Of a stretch of DNA of 64,000 nucleotides, positions 34,584 to 45,090 are shown piece after piece. The notes beneath the pieces were generated by a model. It made no database searches. It had not been told where the DNA came from and saw only the letters and a list, made by a program, of their open reading frames with translations. Numbering within the stretch: position 1 is the first letter of the stretch; each line of letters starts with the position of its first letter. The translations under genes and the position numbers were made by a program. Origin of the DNA: Geothrix sp. SG200 (GTDB lineage Bacteria > Acidobacteriota > Holophagae > Holophagales > Holophagaceae); assembly GCF_022808935.1 (NCBI RefSeq), contig NZ_JAKZFR010000001.1, positions 868,001-932,000 of the forward strand, in the 5' to 3' direction.

Positions 34584-35876
34584 TCAGCCCCACACCCGCT
34601 TCCCGCCCACCCAGGTGCCGACGACCTTCCCTGGCAGGTTCCAGCCCTTGAAGGGCGTGTTGTAGGACTTGGACTGGATGAAGGCGCGGTCCACTTGGAC
34701 CTGGGCGCTGGGATCGAAGAGGACGAAGTCGGCGGGGGCGCCGGGCTGGAGGCTGCCGAGGCCGCGGCGGTCCAGATGGAAGGCCTGGGCGGGCTTCCAG
34801 GAGAGCAGGGCGATGGCCTTCGCCAGGCTGAGGACCTTGCGGTTCACCAGCAGCTCCAGCGTGAGGGGCAGGGCGGTCTCCAGGCCGATGACGCCGAAGG
34901 CGGCGATGGGCAGCTCCACTTCCTTGTCGTCCCAGCCGTGGGGCGCGTGATCCGTGGCGATGGCGTCCACCGTGCCGTCCGCGAGAGCCTCCAGCACCGC
35001 CTGGATGTCGGCCTCGGTGCGGAGGGGCGGGTTCATCTTGTAGTCGCTGTCGAACTTCATCAGTTCCTTGTCCGACAGCGCGAAGTGGTGGGGCGTCACC
35101 TCGCAGGTGACATTCAGCCCCCGGGCCTTGGCCTCGCGCACCATGCGCAGGGAGCCCTTCGTGCTGAGGTGGGCCAGGTGCAGGTGGCCGCCGGTGTGCT
35201 CGGCCAGGACGATGTCCCGGGCCACCATGGCCTCCTCCGCCGCCGCAGGGATGCCGAGACAGCCGAGCGACGCGCTCACGGCACCCTCATGCATGTAGCC
35301 CTTGCCGGCCAGGTCGCGATCCTCCTCGTGGGCCACCACGGGGACCTCCAGCCAGCGCGTGTACTCCAGCGCACGGCGCATCAGGGCCGAGTTGCCGATG
35401 GGCAGGCCGTCATCGGAGAAGGCCACGCAGCCCGCGGCCTTCAAGGTGCCCATGTCCGCCAGCTCCTCGCCCTTCATCTCGCGGCTGACGGTCCCGATGG
35501 GGAAGTAGCGGCACAAGTCGGCCTTCGCGGCGCGGGTCAGCATCATTTCTGTGATGGCCACGCTGTCGTTCACGGGCTTGGTGTTGGCCATGGCGCAGAC
35601 GGAGGTGAATCCGCCCGCCACCGCCGCCCGGCTGCCCGTCTCGATGCTCTCCTTGCGGGTCTGCCCCGGCTCGCGGAAATGAACGTGCAGGTCCACGAAG
35701 CCCGGGGCCAGCACCAGGCCCCCGCCGTCCAGCACCTCGGCCCCGGCCGCGAGGAGGTCGTGCTCGGCCTCCGCCCCGATGGCCGCCACCGCGCCCTCCA
35801 CCACCAGCAGCGATCCCGGCCCGTCCAGGTTCTGCGCAGGATCCACAAGGCGGACGTTCTTCACGAGGAGGGACAT
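34584..35876 (-). CDS. pyrC: Dihydroorotase PyrC
   Basis: Closes N-carbamoyl-aspartate to dihydroorotate in pyrimidine synthesis. The metal-binding start of the barrel is DLHVHFREPGQTRKE, characteristic of class I dihydroorotases, followed by GGFTSVCAMANTKPVND. Later come DHAPHGWDDKE and VLFDP near the end. Length of 430 residues is typical. GGAG lies before ATG 35876. No other pyr gene is adjacent; guaB lies upstream on the same strand, across a spacer with an inverted heptamer array. Confidence 0.95.
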   Translation of the reverse strand: MSLLVKNVRLVDPAQNLDGPGSLLVVEGAVAAIGAEAEHDLLAAGAEVLDGGGLVLAPGFVDLHVHFREPGQTRKESIETGSRAAVAGGFTSVCAMANTKPVNDSVAITEMMLTRAAKADLCRYFPIGTVSREMKGEELADMGTLKAAGCVAFSDDGLPIGNSALMRRALEYTRWLEVPVVAHEEDRDLAGKGYMHEGAVSASLGCLGIPAAAEEAMVARDIVLAEHTGGHLHLAHLSTKGSLRMVREAKARGLNVTCEVTPHHFALSDKELMKFDSDYKMNPPLRTEADIQAVLEALADGTVDAIATDHAPHGWDDKEVELPIAAFGVIGLETALPLTLELLVNRKVLSLAKAIALLSWKPAQAFHLDRRGLGSLQPGAPADFVLFDPSAQVQVDRAFIQSKSYNTPFKGWNLPGKVVGTWVGGKRVWG

Positions 35877-35910
35877 GGGGGCTCCGAGGCTGGCTTCCGG
35901 TCTAGTTTGG

Positions 35911-35971
35911 GCTGTCAGCTGTCGGCTGTCAGCTATCAGTGGCCGACAGCTGATAGCCGGCAGCTGATGGC
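35911..35971. repeat. Inverted pair of heptamer arrays between guaB and pyrC
   Basis: Four 7-bp units (GCTGTCA, GCTGTCG, GCTGTCA, GCTATCA; 35911-35938) are followed after a short gap by four units in the opposite orientation (35944-35971). The perfect GCTATCAG/CTGATAGC pair at the centre allows a long imperfect hairpin. The same TCAGCTGTCAGCTATCAG style is found dispersed in spacers of many unrelated bacteria (from memory). Confidence 0.85.
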
Positions 35972-35975
35972 GTCC

Positions 35976-37436
<1,461 letters not shown>

Positions 37437-37487
37437 GGGGAGCCTTTTTCCGGACCCGCAGCCTGCGGGACCTTGCATCCCATGGTC

Positions 37488-38426
37488 TCACGGGAGACGC
37501 GCGGCTTCCAGCGGACGCTCGCAACGCAGGCCGTCCCGTGAACTTCCGCGCCAGGGACCCCAGGTGCCGCAAGTCCTGGCAGGGTCGGGGCATCGGGGCT
37601 GGAAGGGGCAACCCGGCGGGCGGTCCTGGGGCGCGGGGAGGAAGCCGGCATCCCGGGAAGGCTGCCTCCGGGCGCCCGCCAGAAGGCGCGCGGTGTAGGG
37701 GTGCCGCGGGGTTTCAAGGAGGCGGTCGGCGGGTCCGGTCTCGACAGGCTCGCCGCCATAGAGCACCAGCAGGCGGTCGCAGGCCCGCGCCGCCAAGCCC
37801 AGGTCATGGGTGATCCACAGAAAACCCAGGTTCCGCTCCCGCTGGAGACCGAGCGCAACCTCCAGGAAGGCCAGCTGTGCCGCTGGATCCAGGGCCGTGG
37901 TGGGCTCGTCGAGCACCAGCAGCTCCGGATCGCAGGAAAGGGCGATGGCCAGCGCCAGCCGCTGCCTCTGGCCGCCGCTGACCTGGTGGGGGAAGCGGTC
38001 CAGGAAGGTCGGCGTGGTGGGCAGGCGCAGCCGCTCGAGCAGCGGGGTGAGGCGGGCCAGGGCCGCCCCAGGTGATTCTCTCCGATGGACGCCCGGCAGC
38101 AGGGTCAGGTGCTGGGTCAGGGTCAGCAGGGGGTTCATGATTTGCCGGGGGTCCTGGGGCACCCAGGCCATCCGGGCGCCCCGGAGGCGGTCCCGTTCCC
38201 GACCTGGGCGGTGCATGGGCATGCCGAAAGCCGTGAACCTTCCCCCCGCCACCCGCACTCCAGGAGGCAGGACACCGAACAGGGCCTGCGCCAGCAGGCT
38301 CTTGCCCGACCCGCTCTCTCCCACCAGACCCAGGCGGTCCCCGGGGGCCAGGCGGAGGTCCAGCGGCCCGAGCAGGCGGACCCCGTCCACCCGTTCCAGG
38401 AGCAGCGCGTCGATGGCCAGGGACAT
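37488..38426 (-). CDS. Dipeptide/oligopeptide ABC transporter ATP-binding protein
   Basis: ATPase of the OppD/DppD type. Walker A GESGSGKS near residue 37, Q-loop WVPQDPRQIMNP, signature VSGGQRQR, Walker B LLVLDEPT and switch ITHDLG are all intact. The C-terminal oligopeptide-transporter domain ends in CPFQPRCPDPARTC, whose cysteines bind an iron-sulfur cluster in some members. Length of 312 residues is normal. No permease or binding protein is adjacent, so partners must be encoded elsewhere. It starts divergently from the DUF465 gene. Confidence 0.9.
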   Translation of the reverse strand: MSLAIDALLLERVDGVRLLGPLDLRLAPGDRLGLVGESGSGKSLLAQALFGVLPPGVRVAGGRFTAFGMPMHRPGRERDRLRGARMAWVPQDPRQIMNPLLTLTQHLTLLPGVHRRESPGAALARLTPLLERLRLPTTPTFLDRFPHQVSGGQRQRLALAIALSCDPELLVLDEPTTALDPAAQLAFLEVALGLQRERNLGFLWITHDLGLAARACDRLLVLYGGEPVETGPADRLLETPRHPYTARLLAGARRQPSRDAGFLPAPQDRPPGCPFQPRCPDPARTCGTWGPWRGSSRDGLRCERPLEAARLP

Positions 38427-38488
38427 GGCCCGAGAATGGCATGGAAGTGATGGAAGTCAACGGGTTCCATAGAGCCCCTGATTGCCCC

Positions 38489-38516
38489 TTGACGCCTCCC
38501 GGGGGGGTCCTACCCT
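38489..38516 (+). promoter_or_regulatory. Candidate promoter of the DUF465 gene
   Basis: TTGACG (38489-38494) and TACCCT (38511-38516) with a 16-bp spacer, about 58 bp upstream of ATG 38574. The -35 element is close to consensus; the -10 is GC-shifted. Confidence 0.4.
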
Positions 38517-38573
38517 TGGGCCACCTGATCACCCTGCGGGCCCGGTAGAGGCCCGCCCAGGCAAGGAGGATTC

Positions 38574-38807
38574 ATGGATTTCCTGCGCCCAGATCTCCAG
38601 GAGCGCCTAATGAAGGAGCACTTCGAATTCCGAAAGCTCATGGAAGAGCACAGGGCCGCGGACACGCGCCTGTGCGACCTCCAGAGGAAACCCACCCTCT
38701 CCGCCAAGGAGTCCCTCGAAGAGGTGGAGCTCAAGAAGACCAAACTCCGCGCCAAGGAACGCATCTACTCCATCGTGCAGGAGGCCTCAAGGCACGCCGA
38801 ACAGTAG
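38574..38807 (+). CDS. DUF465 (YdcH-like) small coiled-coil protein
   Basis: A 77-residue, highly charged helical protein: LMKEHFEFRKLMEEHRAADT, then CDLQRKPTLSAKESLEEVEL and KKTKLRAKERIYSIVQEA. The H-x-F/L-x-x-L-x-x-E-H pattern and the K-x-x-L-x-x-KD/E-like second helix are those of DUF465, abundant small proteins of unknown role. AAGGAGG precedes the ATG and a strong intrinsic terminator follows, so this is a well-expressed single-gene unit. Confidence 0.85.
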   Translation: MDFLRPDLQERLMKEHFEFRKLMEEHRAADTRLCDLQRKPTLSAKESLEEVELKKTKLRAKERIYSIVQEASRHAEQ

Positions 38808-38826
38808 GCCTTCCTCACTCGCAGGA

Positions 38827-38860
38827 GAAGCCCCGGGAATCGGCCCGGGGCTTCGTTTTT
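38827..38860 (+). terminator. Rho-independent terminator of the DUF465 gene
   Basis: GAAGCCCCGGG (38827-38837) pairs with CCCGGGGCTTC (38844-38854) around a 6-nt loop, followed by GTTTTT. This is a textbook intrinsic terminator 20 nt after the stop codon. Confidence 0.92.
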
Positions 38861-38914
38861 CAGTCTCTGGGTATGGCCGGATTTAATGGAAGGCAGAATC
38901 CTCATGTCCAGGGT

Positions 38915-40315
38915 TCAATCCAGCACATTTCGCCATCGATGGGGCATGGTGGCATAGACCCAGGTGCTTTGGGTGGGCTCTTCGCGTGAGGTGCCACCAC
39001 CGAACACGACCGCCCGGCCCGAGTCACTGGAAAACTCCATGGTGTGCCAGCCTCTGGGACCAGGCGCATTCCCCGCATCCAGCTGGCGCCATGTCCCAGT
39101 CCGAGTGTGGAAGGCCCAGATATCGTTCTGGGGGATCAGAGGATCATCCGGAAGGTCAATGCCCGTGCATCCGCCGAACATCAACATCTCCCCGCGCCAC
39201 GAATCGTAGACCATGCGGTGATAGGTCCGGGGAGGCGGTGCAAACGTCGTCGAGACGCGCTTCCATGTGGCTTGGGGCACGTCCAGGGTCCAGGTTTCAT
39301 CGATATTCCATCCTTCGAAGGAGTAGTCGTACCAATGGTTGCCGCTGAACAGAACGATAAGTCGGGCACTTCGGTCATACGCCATCGCACCGAAGTTGAT
39401 GCGCGGCGGTGAGTCGGCCGTCTGCAACTGCGTCCAGGTGTTGCTGGCGAAGTCGTACGTCCATGTGTCGTTGAGGGGAAGCCAGGTGCTGAAATCTCCA
39501 CCAGCGAATAGAACGGTCTTCCGGGCGCGCCCGTCATAGGCCATCATGGCCCCAAACCGTGCAGAGGGCGGATTCAAGGCGTGGCGGTTCTCCCATTCGA
39601 GGGTTACCGGGTCGAAGGACCAGGTTTCCGGCGTTTCTAGGATGTTGCCGTCTCCATCCATGGTCACGTAGACCACGATGCGGTCCGCCGATCGGTCATA
39701 GACGAGGTTGTAGGAATTGGCGACAGCGGCCGGCTGTTCGCCCAGGTAGCGCCAGTGGTCGGTGCCCACGTGATAGGACCACATGTCCTTGACCTCATTG
39801 GTCCAACTCGGCCCCGACTGGCCTGCGAAGACGAACATTTCATCCGAGCGGTCGCGGTAGGCGGACTGGTGATAGATTCGGGCTACAGGCTCGTCCACTC
39901 CGGATGTTTTCAAGGGGCTGGTCGATCCGGAGAAGGCGAGACAGACGACTTGGCGGGCGATAAAGGTTCCGTCGCCTCCTGGAACCGCGGACACTCGAAC
40001 CCGCTGGCCGACCTCGAGGCCCATCAGGGTGTTTGTGCCCCACCTGGCAAAGCCCTGGACATGGGTGGCCGCATCCACCTGGAAAACCAAGGTCTGTTTC
40101 GCACTCGTGCGGAGGGTCAAGGACTCCCCTGAAACGGCGGTGATGATCCCAGTCTGAGGTACCACCGAGGTCGCCTTGGCCTGAGACAGGGTCTGTGCCT
40201 CTGTGCTGGGGGAACTACTGGCACTGAAGGCGGCAGTGGTACGTCCACCGCAGGAGATCAAGGACCCGAGAAGAACCGTACAGGTTAGGAGTGGACTAAG
40301 GGTGCGTAGGCTCAT
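38915..40315 (-). CDS. Kelch-repeat lipoprotein with DUF5666-like N-terminal domain
   Basis: A 466-residue predicted lipoprotein (lipobox LGSLISC). Residues about 55-125 look like a DUF5666 beta-barrel (GIITAVSGESLTLRT, VGQRVRVSAV). From about 140 there are repeated Kelch blades: DEMFVFAGQSGPSWTNEVKD, ARKTVLFAGGDFSTWLPLND, GEMLMFGGCTGIDLPDDPLI, GRAVVFGGGTS, each with a D-x-W-xY/F strand. A beta-propeller outside the cytoplasm is expected; its partner is unknown. ATG 40315 has CAGGAG upstream and begins the signal peptide. It is slightly less GC-rich than its neighbours. Confidence 0.85.
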   Translation of the reverse strand: MSLRTLSPLLTCTVLLGSLISCGGRTTAAFSASSSPSTEAQTLSQAKATSVVPQTGIITAVSGESLTLRTSAKQTLVFQVDAATHVQGFARWGTNTLMGLEVGQRVRVSAVPGGDGTFIARQVVCLAFSGSTSPLKTSGVDEPVARIYHQSAYRDRSDEMFVFAGQSGPSWTNEVKDMWSYHVGTDHWRYLGEQPAAVANSYNLVYDRSADRIVVYVTMDGDGNILETPETWSFDPVTLEWENRHALNPPSARFGAMMAYDGRARKTVLFAGGDFSTWLPLNDTWTYDFASNTWTQLQTADSPPRINFGAMAYDRSARLIVLFSGNHWYDYSFEGWNIDETWTLDVPQATWKRVSTTFAPPPRTYHRMVYDSWRGEMLMFGGCTGIDLPDDPLIPQNDIWAFHTRTGTWRQLDAGNAPGPRGWHTMEFSSDSGRAVVFGGGTSREEPTQSTWVYATMPHRWRNVLD

Positions 40316-40668
40316 ATCAGACTCCTGAAAGGCGCCAATCTTGGCGCACTGGCGTTGGGTTTGCGTGTCACCCATGAACCTGAGCCGCGCACCCTCGAAG
40401 GTGTCGTCCAGCATGGTCAGGGTGATCAGGACCATCTGAGACACACGATCCCCGTGCCTCTACAGGTTCCTTTCACAGAACCCGCCAACATCTGCGAATC
40501 AGATGATCAGGCACGGCTTTCGACGGGCTGGAACTTCAGCCCGCCTGCCACCAAATGGGTGACGAAAAATCCCGGCCGAAATTTAGGCGACCAGAGAACG
40601 CAGGCAAGACATATCGTCAGATTTTTTTAAAACAATATTGGGACTCAGGTATGTGCAATCCGGTGGAA
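40316..40668. other. Intergenic stretch without a gene
   Basis: Between the Kelch lipoprotein and hutI stop. It should contain the Kelch gene's promoter on the minus strand. A small hairpin (CGGGCTG/CAGCCCG with 6-nt loop, 40524-40543) and an AT-rich run (about 40618-40640) are the only structures I see. Confidence 0.5.
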
Positions 40669-41877
40669 TCAGGAGTGAATGAATTTGGGCCGGTAAGGCT
40701 CGCCGACCCAGTAGATCAGCTCCAGCATGTCATCCACGTCCCAGAGCAGCACCTCGGCGCGGGCGCCCGGGTGGAGGTGGCCCAGGTCGTCGTGGCGGAG
40801 GCTGCGGGCGGGGTGCAGCGTCATGGCCGTGAAGGCCTCCTCGAAGGTCATGCGGAGCTGGAGGCAGCCCAGGCGCAGGATGGTGAGGGGGTCCAGGCAG
40901 GGGCAGGAGCCGGGGTTGAAGTCCGTGGCCAGGGCCACGCGGCAGCCGGCCTCGATCATCTTCCGGGCCGGGGCCCAGTCCCGCATGCCGAGGAACAGCG
41001 TGGTGCCTGGCAGCAGGACGGGCGTGACGTCTGCGGCGGCCATGGCCTTCATGCCCGCCTCGCTGCAGAACATGAGGTGGTCGGCGCTGGCTGCCCCCAA
41101 CTCGGCCGCCAGCTCGGCGCCGCCGGTCCAGGAGAGCTCGTCCGCATGGACACGGGGGATCAGGCCCAGGCGTTTGCCGGCCTCGAGGATGCGGCGGCCC
41201 TGATCGGCGGTGTAGACGCCCGTCTCCACGAACACGTCGCAGAAGCGCGCCACGCTGGGGTGGCGGCGCACCAGCTCCGGCAGCCATTCCTCGGCCACGG
41301 CGCGGGCGTTGGCCTCGGCATCGCCGGCGAATTCGGGCGCCAGATCATGGGCGGGCAGCAGGGTGACGTCGAAGCTCCAGCCCCGGCGCCGCAGCTCCTC
41401 GTAGGCCGCGGTGAGACGCGACTCTGCCTCCAGTTCCAGGCCGTAGCCGGTCTTGCACTCGAGGTGGACGACACCGCGCTCGCGGAAGGCCTTCAGCCGC
41501 TCCTCGCCGGAGACCACCAGCTCATCGATCGTGGCGCCCCGCGTGGCGCGGACGGTCTCCCGGATGCCGCCGCCCTCCGCCGCGATCTGCTGGTAGCTGA
41601 CGCCGTGGAGGCGCCGGTTGAACTCGCCCGAGCGGTTTCCGCCGAAGAGAAGATGGGTGTGCGGATCCGCGAAGCCCGGCGTGGCCCAGGCCCCGCCGCC
41701 ATCCACCTTGGGCGCGCCCTGCCATTCCGCCGGGAGATCCGCCGCCCGGCCGAGCCAGGCCACCCGGCCGCCGTCCAGGGCCAGGGCCGCGTCGGGGATG
41801 CGATCCACCACCCAGGCCCGAGCGGGATCGGGGGTCAGCAGGCCCTGGAGGTTGACGAGCACGCGGCGGTCCGACAT
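40669..41877 (-). CDS. hutI: Imidazolonepropionase HutI
   Basis: Hydrolyses 4-imidazolone-5-propionate to N-formimino-glutamate in histidine breakdown. Metal-binding FADPHTHLLFGGNRS is present, then LECKTGYGLELEAE, RVHADELSW, and the late ATDFNPGSCPCLDPLTI block, all characteristic of HutI. ATG 41877 gives 402 residues, the normal length. No hutU, hutH or hutG gene is next to it, so the rest of the pathway is encoded elsewhere. It is divergent from the macroglobulin operon. Confidence 0.95.
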   Translation of the reverse strand: MSDRRVLVNLQGLLTPDPARAWVVDRIPDAALALDGGRVAWLGRAADLPAEWQGAPKVDGGGAWATPGFADPHTHLLFGGNRSGEFNRRLHGVSYQQIAAEGGGIRETVRATRGATIDELVVSGEERLKAFRERGVVHLECKTGYGLELEAESRLTAAYEELRRRGWSFDVTLLPAHDLAPEFAGDAEANARAVAEEWLPELVRRHPSVARFCDVFVETGVYTADQGRRILEAGKRLGLIPRVHADELSWTGGAELAAELGAASADHLMFCSEAGMKAMAAADVTPVLLPGTTLFLGMRDWAPARKMIEAGCRVALATDFNPGSCPCLDPLTILRLGCLQLRMTFEEAFTAMTLHPARSLRHDDLGHLHPGARAEVLLWDVDDMLELIYWVGEPYRPKFIHS

Positions 41878-41915
41878 GGGTCCAGTCTGCCAGCAAAAAA
41901 TTCCCAAGAGGTCCC

Positions 41916-41943
41916 TTGCGCCAGGTCGCCAGCTTGATAGCAT
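41916..41943 (+). promoter_or_regulatory. Candidate promoter of the macroglobulin operon
   Basis: TTGCGC (41916-41921) and TAGCAT (41938-41943) with a 16-bp spacer, about 20 bp before the first gene. The match is moderate. Confidence 0.35.
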
Positions 41944-41964
41944 CGCTCGACATCGGAGGTTCCA

Positions 41965-44142
41965 GTGCGGGGCAAGGGGCGTGGCATGAGGCGACTCGCG
42001 CAGAGTCTGTGTGTGCTTGGAACGATCCTGGCTCCCGCGATGGCCCAGGAAGCCGTGCCAGCCTGGGCCAGAGAGTACGCCGCGCACTGGTCCACCTACC
42101 GTACGGATGCCCGGGGGCAGCGGAACTGGCAGGCCGTTCCCTTCACCCAGATGACCCAGGGCGAGCAGTGGGAGCAGTTCATGGAGCATCTCAAGCAGGG
42201 CGGGAAGGCCCGGCGCGCGGCGCTGGCCTTCCTCGGCCAGCGGACGCCCTCGGTCTGGGCTGCGGAGGGGCTGAAAACCGGCGATCCGGAAGTCGCTCTC
42301 GCCCTGCACCGCCTCGGCTTCCGCCAATCCGGAGCGGATCCGTTCGCCTACCTCGGGCCTCCGGACCGCGTGGATCGCCCTTGGACCCATGGGCTGGGCC
42401 TGCACCTGGACAAGGCCGGCTGGCGGTTCCAGTGGATCCCCAGCCCGGCGCTCTTCACCCAGGGCGGGAACGCGGTGTTGCCGAATGGGCTGGGGCGGGC
42501 CGCCCAGCCTGGTGTGCTCATCCACCTGAAGCAGCTGCGCCCCGGCCTCGAGAAGCTGGTGGCTCTCGGCGGCGGAACAGGCCCCGACGGGCAGGGCATT
42601 TTGCCGGCGCTGGCCCAGGGCAGCCGCCTGGGCTTTACGGCACGCCACCTGGAGCCCTGGCTGAAGAAGGCCTCGCCTGTCCTGGAACCTCTGGCGAACC
42701 GGGAGGCCTGGGTGCTGCACTACGGCGCCGCGCGCCCCGACGCGGATGAGATCCAGGGAACGCTGGTCTTCATCCCCGGGGACCTGCCGGCGCGCACCCA
42801 GCTGACAATGGCCCTGCTGCGCCTGAACCCATCCAGCTCCGGTGCGCGGTCCCGCGTCGTGACATGGACAGGCCCTGGCGCATCGACGGAAGTCCAGCAA
42901 CTGCGCGGATCAGGCGGCGTCTTTCACCTGATCCAGATGGCCGAGGGCACCTGGATCAGCGACCGTGAGGCCCCCCTTCGCGCTCTGCTGTTCCCCGGCC
43001 CCGTGGCCACCCTGGGGGAACGCCCGGAATGGGCCCGCGTGGCCCTGTCGGCCATGGCGCCGGACACGGAGCTCTCCTTCTGGCTGGCGCCGCGCGTCGG
43101 CGCGGATGCGGCCTTCGAGGTCCAGGCCCTCCGCCGTCGGCAGGTGAACGCGCAGCAGGGCACCTGGCCCAACCCCTTCGTGGCCAAGGCTGCGCCACGC
43201 ACCGGCGCTCTGGCGGTTGCCCTGGGGGCCGGGCCCACCGAAAAGCTGGTGGAGGCGATCCTCCGCGTGGACGATGCCGCGGAACTCCGGATGCCGCAGA
43301 TGCCCGCGTTCGCGGACGGCGGCAGGGCCCTGAGCCCGGATCAGATGAAGGCCTATCAGGCGGCGCTCACGGCCGCCCAGGAGCGCCAGCGCCAGCGGAC
43401 GGCCCTGCGCCAGGACGCCCAGGTCCTCCAGGCCTGCCTCGACCTCCGGGGGGCGGCGTTCTTCTGGAACGGCTGGGTGACGGCGCCGCCGCTGACGGGG
43501 GCCGAAAAAGCGGCCCTGACCGAGCTGGCCAAGCTGCGGCGCGAGGACCCCTGGCGGGCCATGCGGCTCCAGCAGGATGGGAAGGTGACCGCCTTCGGGG
43601 GCTTCGGCGAGCCCGGCATGGCCCCGAGCCTGGCTCTGGCCCTACCGGTGCATCCCGCCCGGCGGACGCAGGCCGAGAACCTCCTGAAGAAGGTGCTGCC
43701 GCGGCTCTTCAAGGGCCAGAACCAGAAGCAGGCGCTCGGTTCGGCGGAGCTGCACCGCATCCTCACGGCCCAGGCCTTCCGGCCCGCCTGGACCCTGGTG
43801 GCCGACACGCTGGTGCTGGGCACGGACGAGGGCGCTGTGAAGGCCGTGGCCGCAGGGCTCCAGGGCCAGGCGCCGACGCTGGCCGACAGCGATTTCCGGG
43901 CCTGGGCCCGCATGGAAGTGGATGGCGCCCGGGCCTCCTCAGAGCTGGAGAACCTGCTGCTGGCCTTCCTCCGCAGCCGCAGCGGCGGAGGATGGTGGAT
44001 CGGCGAGGCTTCGAGCCAGGATGATGCGGCCGCGGAGCTGGCGGCCAGCCTCGGGCCCTTCCTGGGCGCCCTGAAGGCCCTGGGGCCCGTGCGCATCGAG
44101 TGGAACTGGACCGCGGCGGGCCTGGAGGGGCGCCCGCGATGA
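41965..44142 (+). CDS. DUF2138/YfaA-like exported protein, first gene of macroglobulin operon
   Basis: A 725-residue exported protein with a signal peptide ([18 protein letters not shown]). GTG 41965 has GGAGGT four bases upstream; ATG 41986 is an alternative in the same signal peptide. The protein lacks recognised catalytic motifs. Segments such as [20 protein letters not shown] and [20 protein letters not shown], and its place directly before a DUF1175 gene and a macroglobulin gene, fit the DUF2138 family (YfaA in E. coli, a Mag-complex component in Pseudomonas). The family call depends mainly on gene order. It overlaps the next gene by ATGA. Confidence 0.6.
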   Translation: MRGKGRGMRRLAQSLCVLGTILAPAMAQEAVPAWAREYAAHWSTYRTDARGQRNWQAVPFTQMTQGEQWEQFMEHLKQGGKARRAALAFLGQRTPSVWAAEGLKTGDPEVALALHRLGFRQSGADPFAYLGPPDRVDRPWTHGLGLHLDKAGWRFQWIPSPALFTQGGNAVLPNGLGRAAQPGVLIHLKQLRPGLEKLVALGGGTGPDGQGILPALAQGSRLGFTARHLEPWLKKASPVLEPLANREAWVLHYGAARPDADEIQGTLVFIPGDLPARTQLTMALLRLNPSSSGARSRVVTWTGPGASTEVQQLRGSGGVFHLIQMAEGTWISDREAPLRALLFPGPVATLGERPEWARVALSAMAPDTELSFWLAPRVGADAAFEVQALRRRQVNAQQGTWPNPFVAKAAPRTGALAVALGAGPTEKLVEAILRVDDAAELRMPQMPAFADGGRALSPDQMKAYQAALTAAQERQRQRTALRQDAQVLQACLDLRGAAFFWNGWVTAPPLTGAEKAALTELAKLRREDPWRAMRLQQDGKVTAFGGFGEPGMAPSLALALPVHPARRTQAENLLKKVLPRLFKGQNQKQALGSAELHRILTAQAFRPAWTLVADTLVLGTDEGAVKAVAAGLQGQAPTLADSDFRAWARMEVDGARASSELENLLLAFLRSRSGGGWWIGEASSQDDAAAELAASLGPFLGALKALGPVRIEWNWTAAGLEGRPR

Positions 44143-45089
44143 CGCCAGTCCGGTATCTGTCCGCGGTCCTGGCCGCGGGGGCCGTGGCCTTTTTGGCCCT
44201 GGCTCCGGTGCGCCACCAGGCGTTCCTGGAAGCAGATCCGTCCAACCCCATCGCAAGGATCCGCCTGGACAGTCGGTCCCTGCTGGGCCTGCGCCGGCCG
44301 GCCTGGGGGGCCGGGGTGGACGGGGCGGCGGCCTGGGGCGACAGCCGGGACGGCTTCTTCCTCCGCGCGACGGCTCCTGCCCAGGCCGTCATCCACGCCT
44401 GGCCTGGATTCCGACAGTCTCTGTCCATTCCAAGGGCCGCTGGCGGATCCGCTGCTCTCCTGGATGAAGGTGATCGTGAAGCCTTCCGGGATTGGTTCGT
44501 GGCGCTCCTGGAGCAGCAGGTGGAGGCGCCCAGCCCCGCCTGGGAGCCCGCCCAGCGGGACTGCGCCGGCCTGCTGCGCTTCGCCTTCCGGGAGGCCCTG
44601 GCGGCCCACACCGCGGGCTGGCGGGCCCGGGTGGCCTTCACGGACGGCGCTCCCGGACAGGATCCCTCGCCGGCCTTCGCGGCTGCGTGGCGTCAGGGAT
44701 TCCCCACACCGGAAGGGCCCCGTCCCTTCGCCAAGGGCGCCTTCCTCCGGCAACTGTCCTGCGTGCCGCTGGGGCGCGATCTGGCCCAGGCGAAGCCGGG
44801 AGACCTGCTCTTTTTCGCCCGGGGCGGGGCCCACGCCCAGCCCGACCACGCCATGGCCTTCGTACGGCCTGATGTGGATGGCGCGCCCATGCTGCTCTAC
44901 CACACGGGTCCCGAAGGCAGCGGCGCCTCCCGGCAGCCCGGCGAGGTCCGCCGGGCTCGCCTCGACGACCTGATGCACCATCCCGATCCCGACTTCCGTC
45001 CCCTGCCCGAGAACCCCGCGTTCCTGGGCCTCTTCCGCTGGCGGGTGCTGGCGGACGCGGCCTCCGAACCTCTCCCTCCCAGGTCCTGA
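44139..45089 (+). CDS. DUF1175 (YfaT-like) protein with papain-like C/H pair
   Basis: A 316-residue exported protein with an N-terminal signal or anchor segment ([18 protein letters not shown]). It matches DUF1175 in several blocks: [20 protein letters not shown], then [23 protein letters not shown], and the ending [20 protein letters not shown]. Cys142 (in DCAG) and His237 (in DHAM) are placed as in NlpC/P60-like cysteine peptidases or amidases. An enzymatic role in the cell envelope is thus likely but unproven. The ATG overlaps the previous stop and the next gene begins 1 nt after its own stop. Confidence 0.8.
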   Translation: MTPVRYLSAVLAAGAVAFLALAPVRHQAFLEADPSNPIARIRLDSRSLLGLRRPAWGAGVDGAAAWGDSRDGFFLRATAPAQAVIHAWPGFRQSLSIPRAAGGSAALLDEGDREAFRDWFVALLEQQVEAPSPAWEPAQRDCAGLLRFAFREALAAHTAGWRARVAFTDGAPGQDPSPAFAAAWRQGFPTPEGPRPFAKGAFLRQLSCVPLGRDLAQAKPGDLLFFARGGAHAQPDHAMAFVRPDVDGAPMLLYHTGPEGSGASRQPGEVRRARLDDLMHHPDPDFRPLPENPAFLGLFRWRVLADAASEPLPPRS

Positions 45090-45090
45090 C

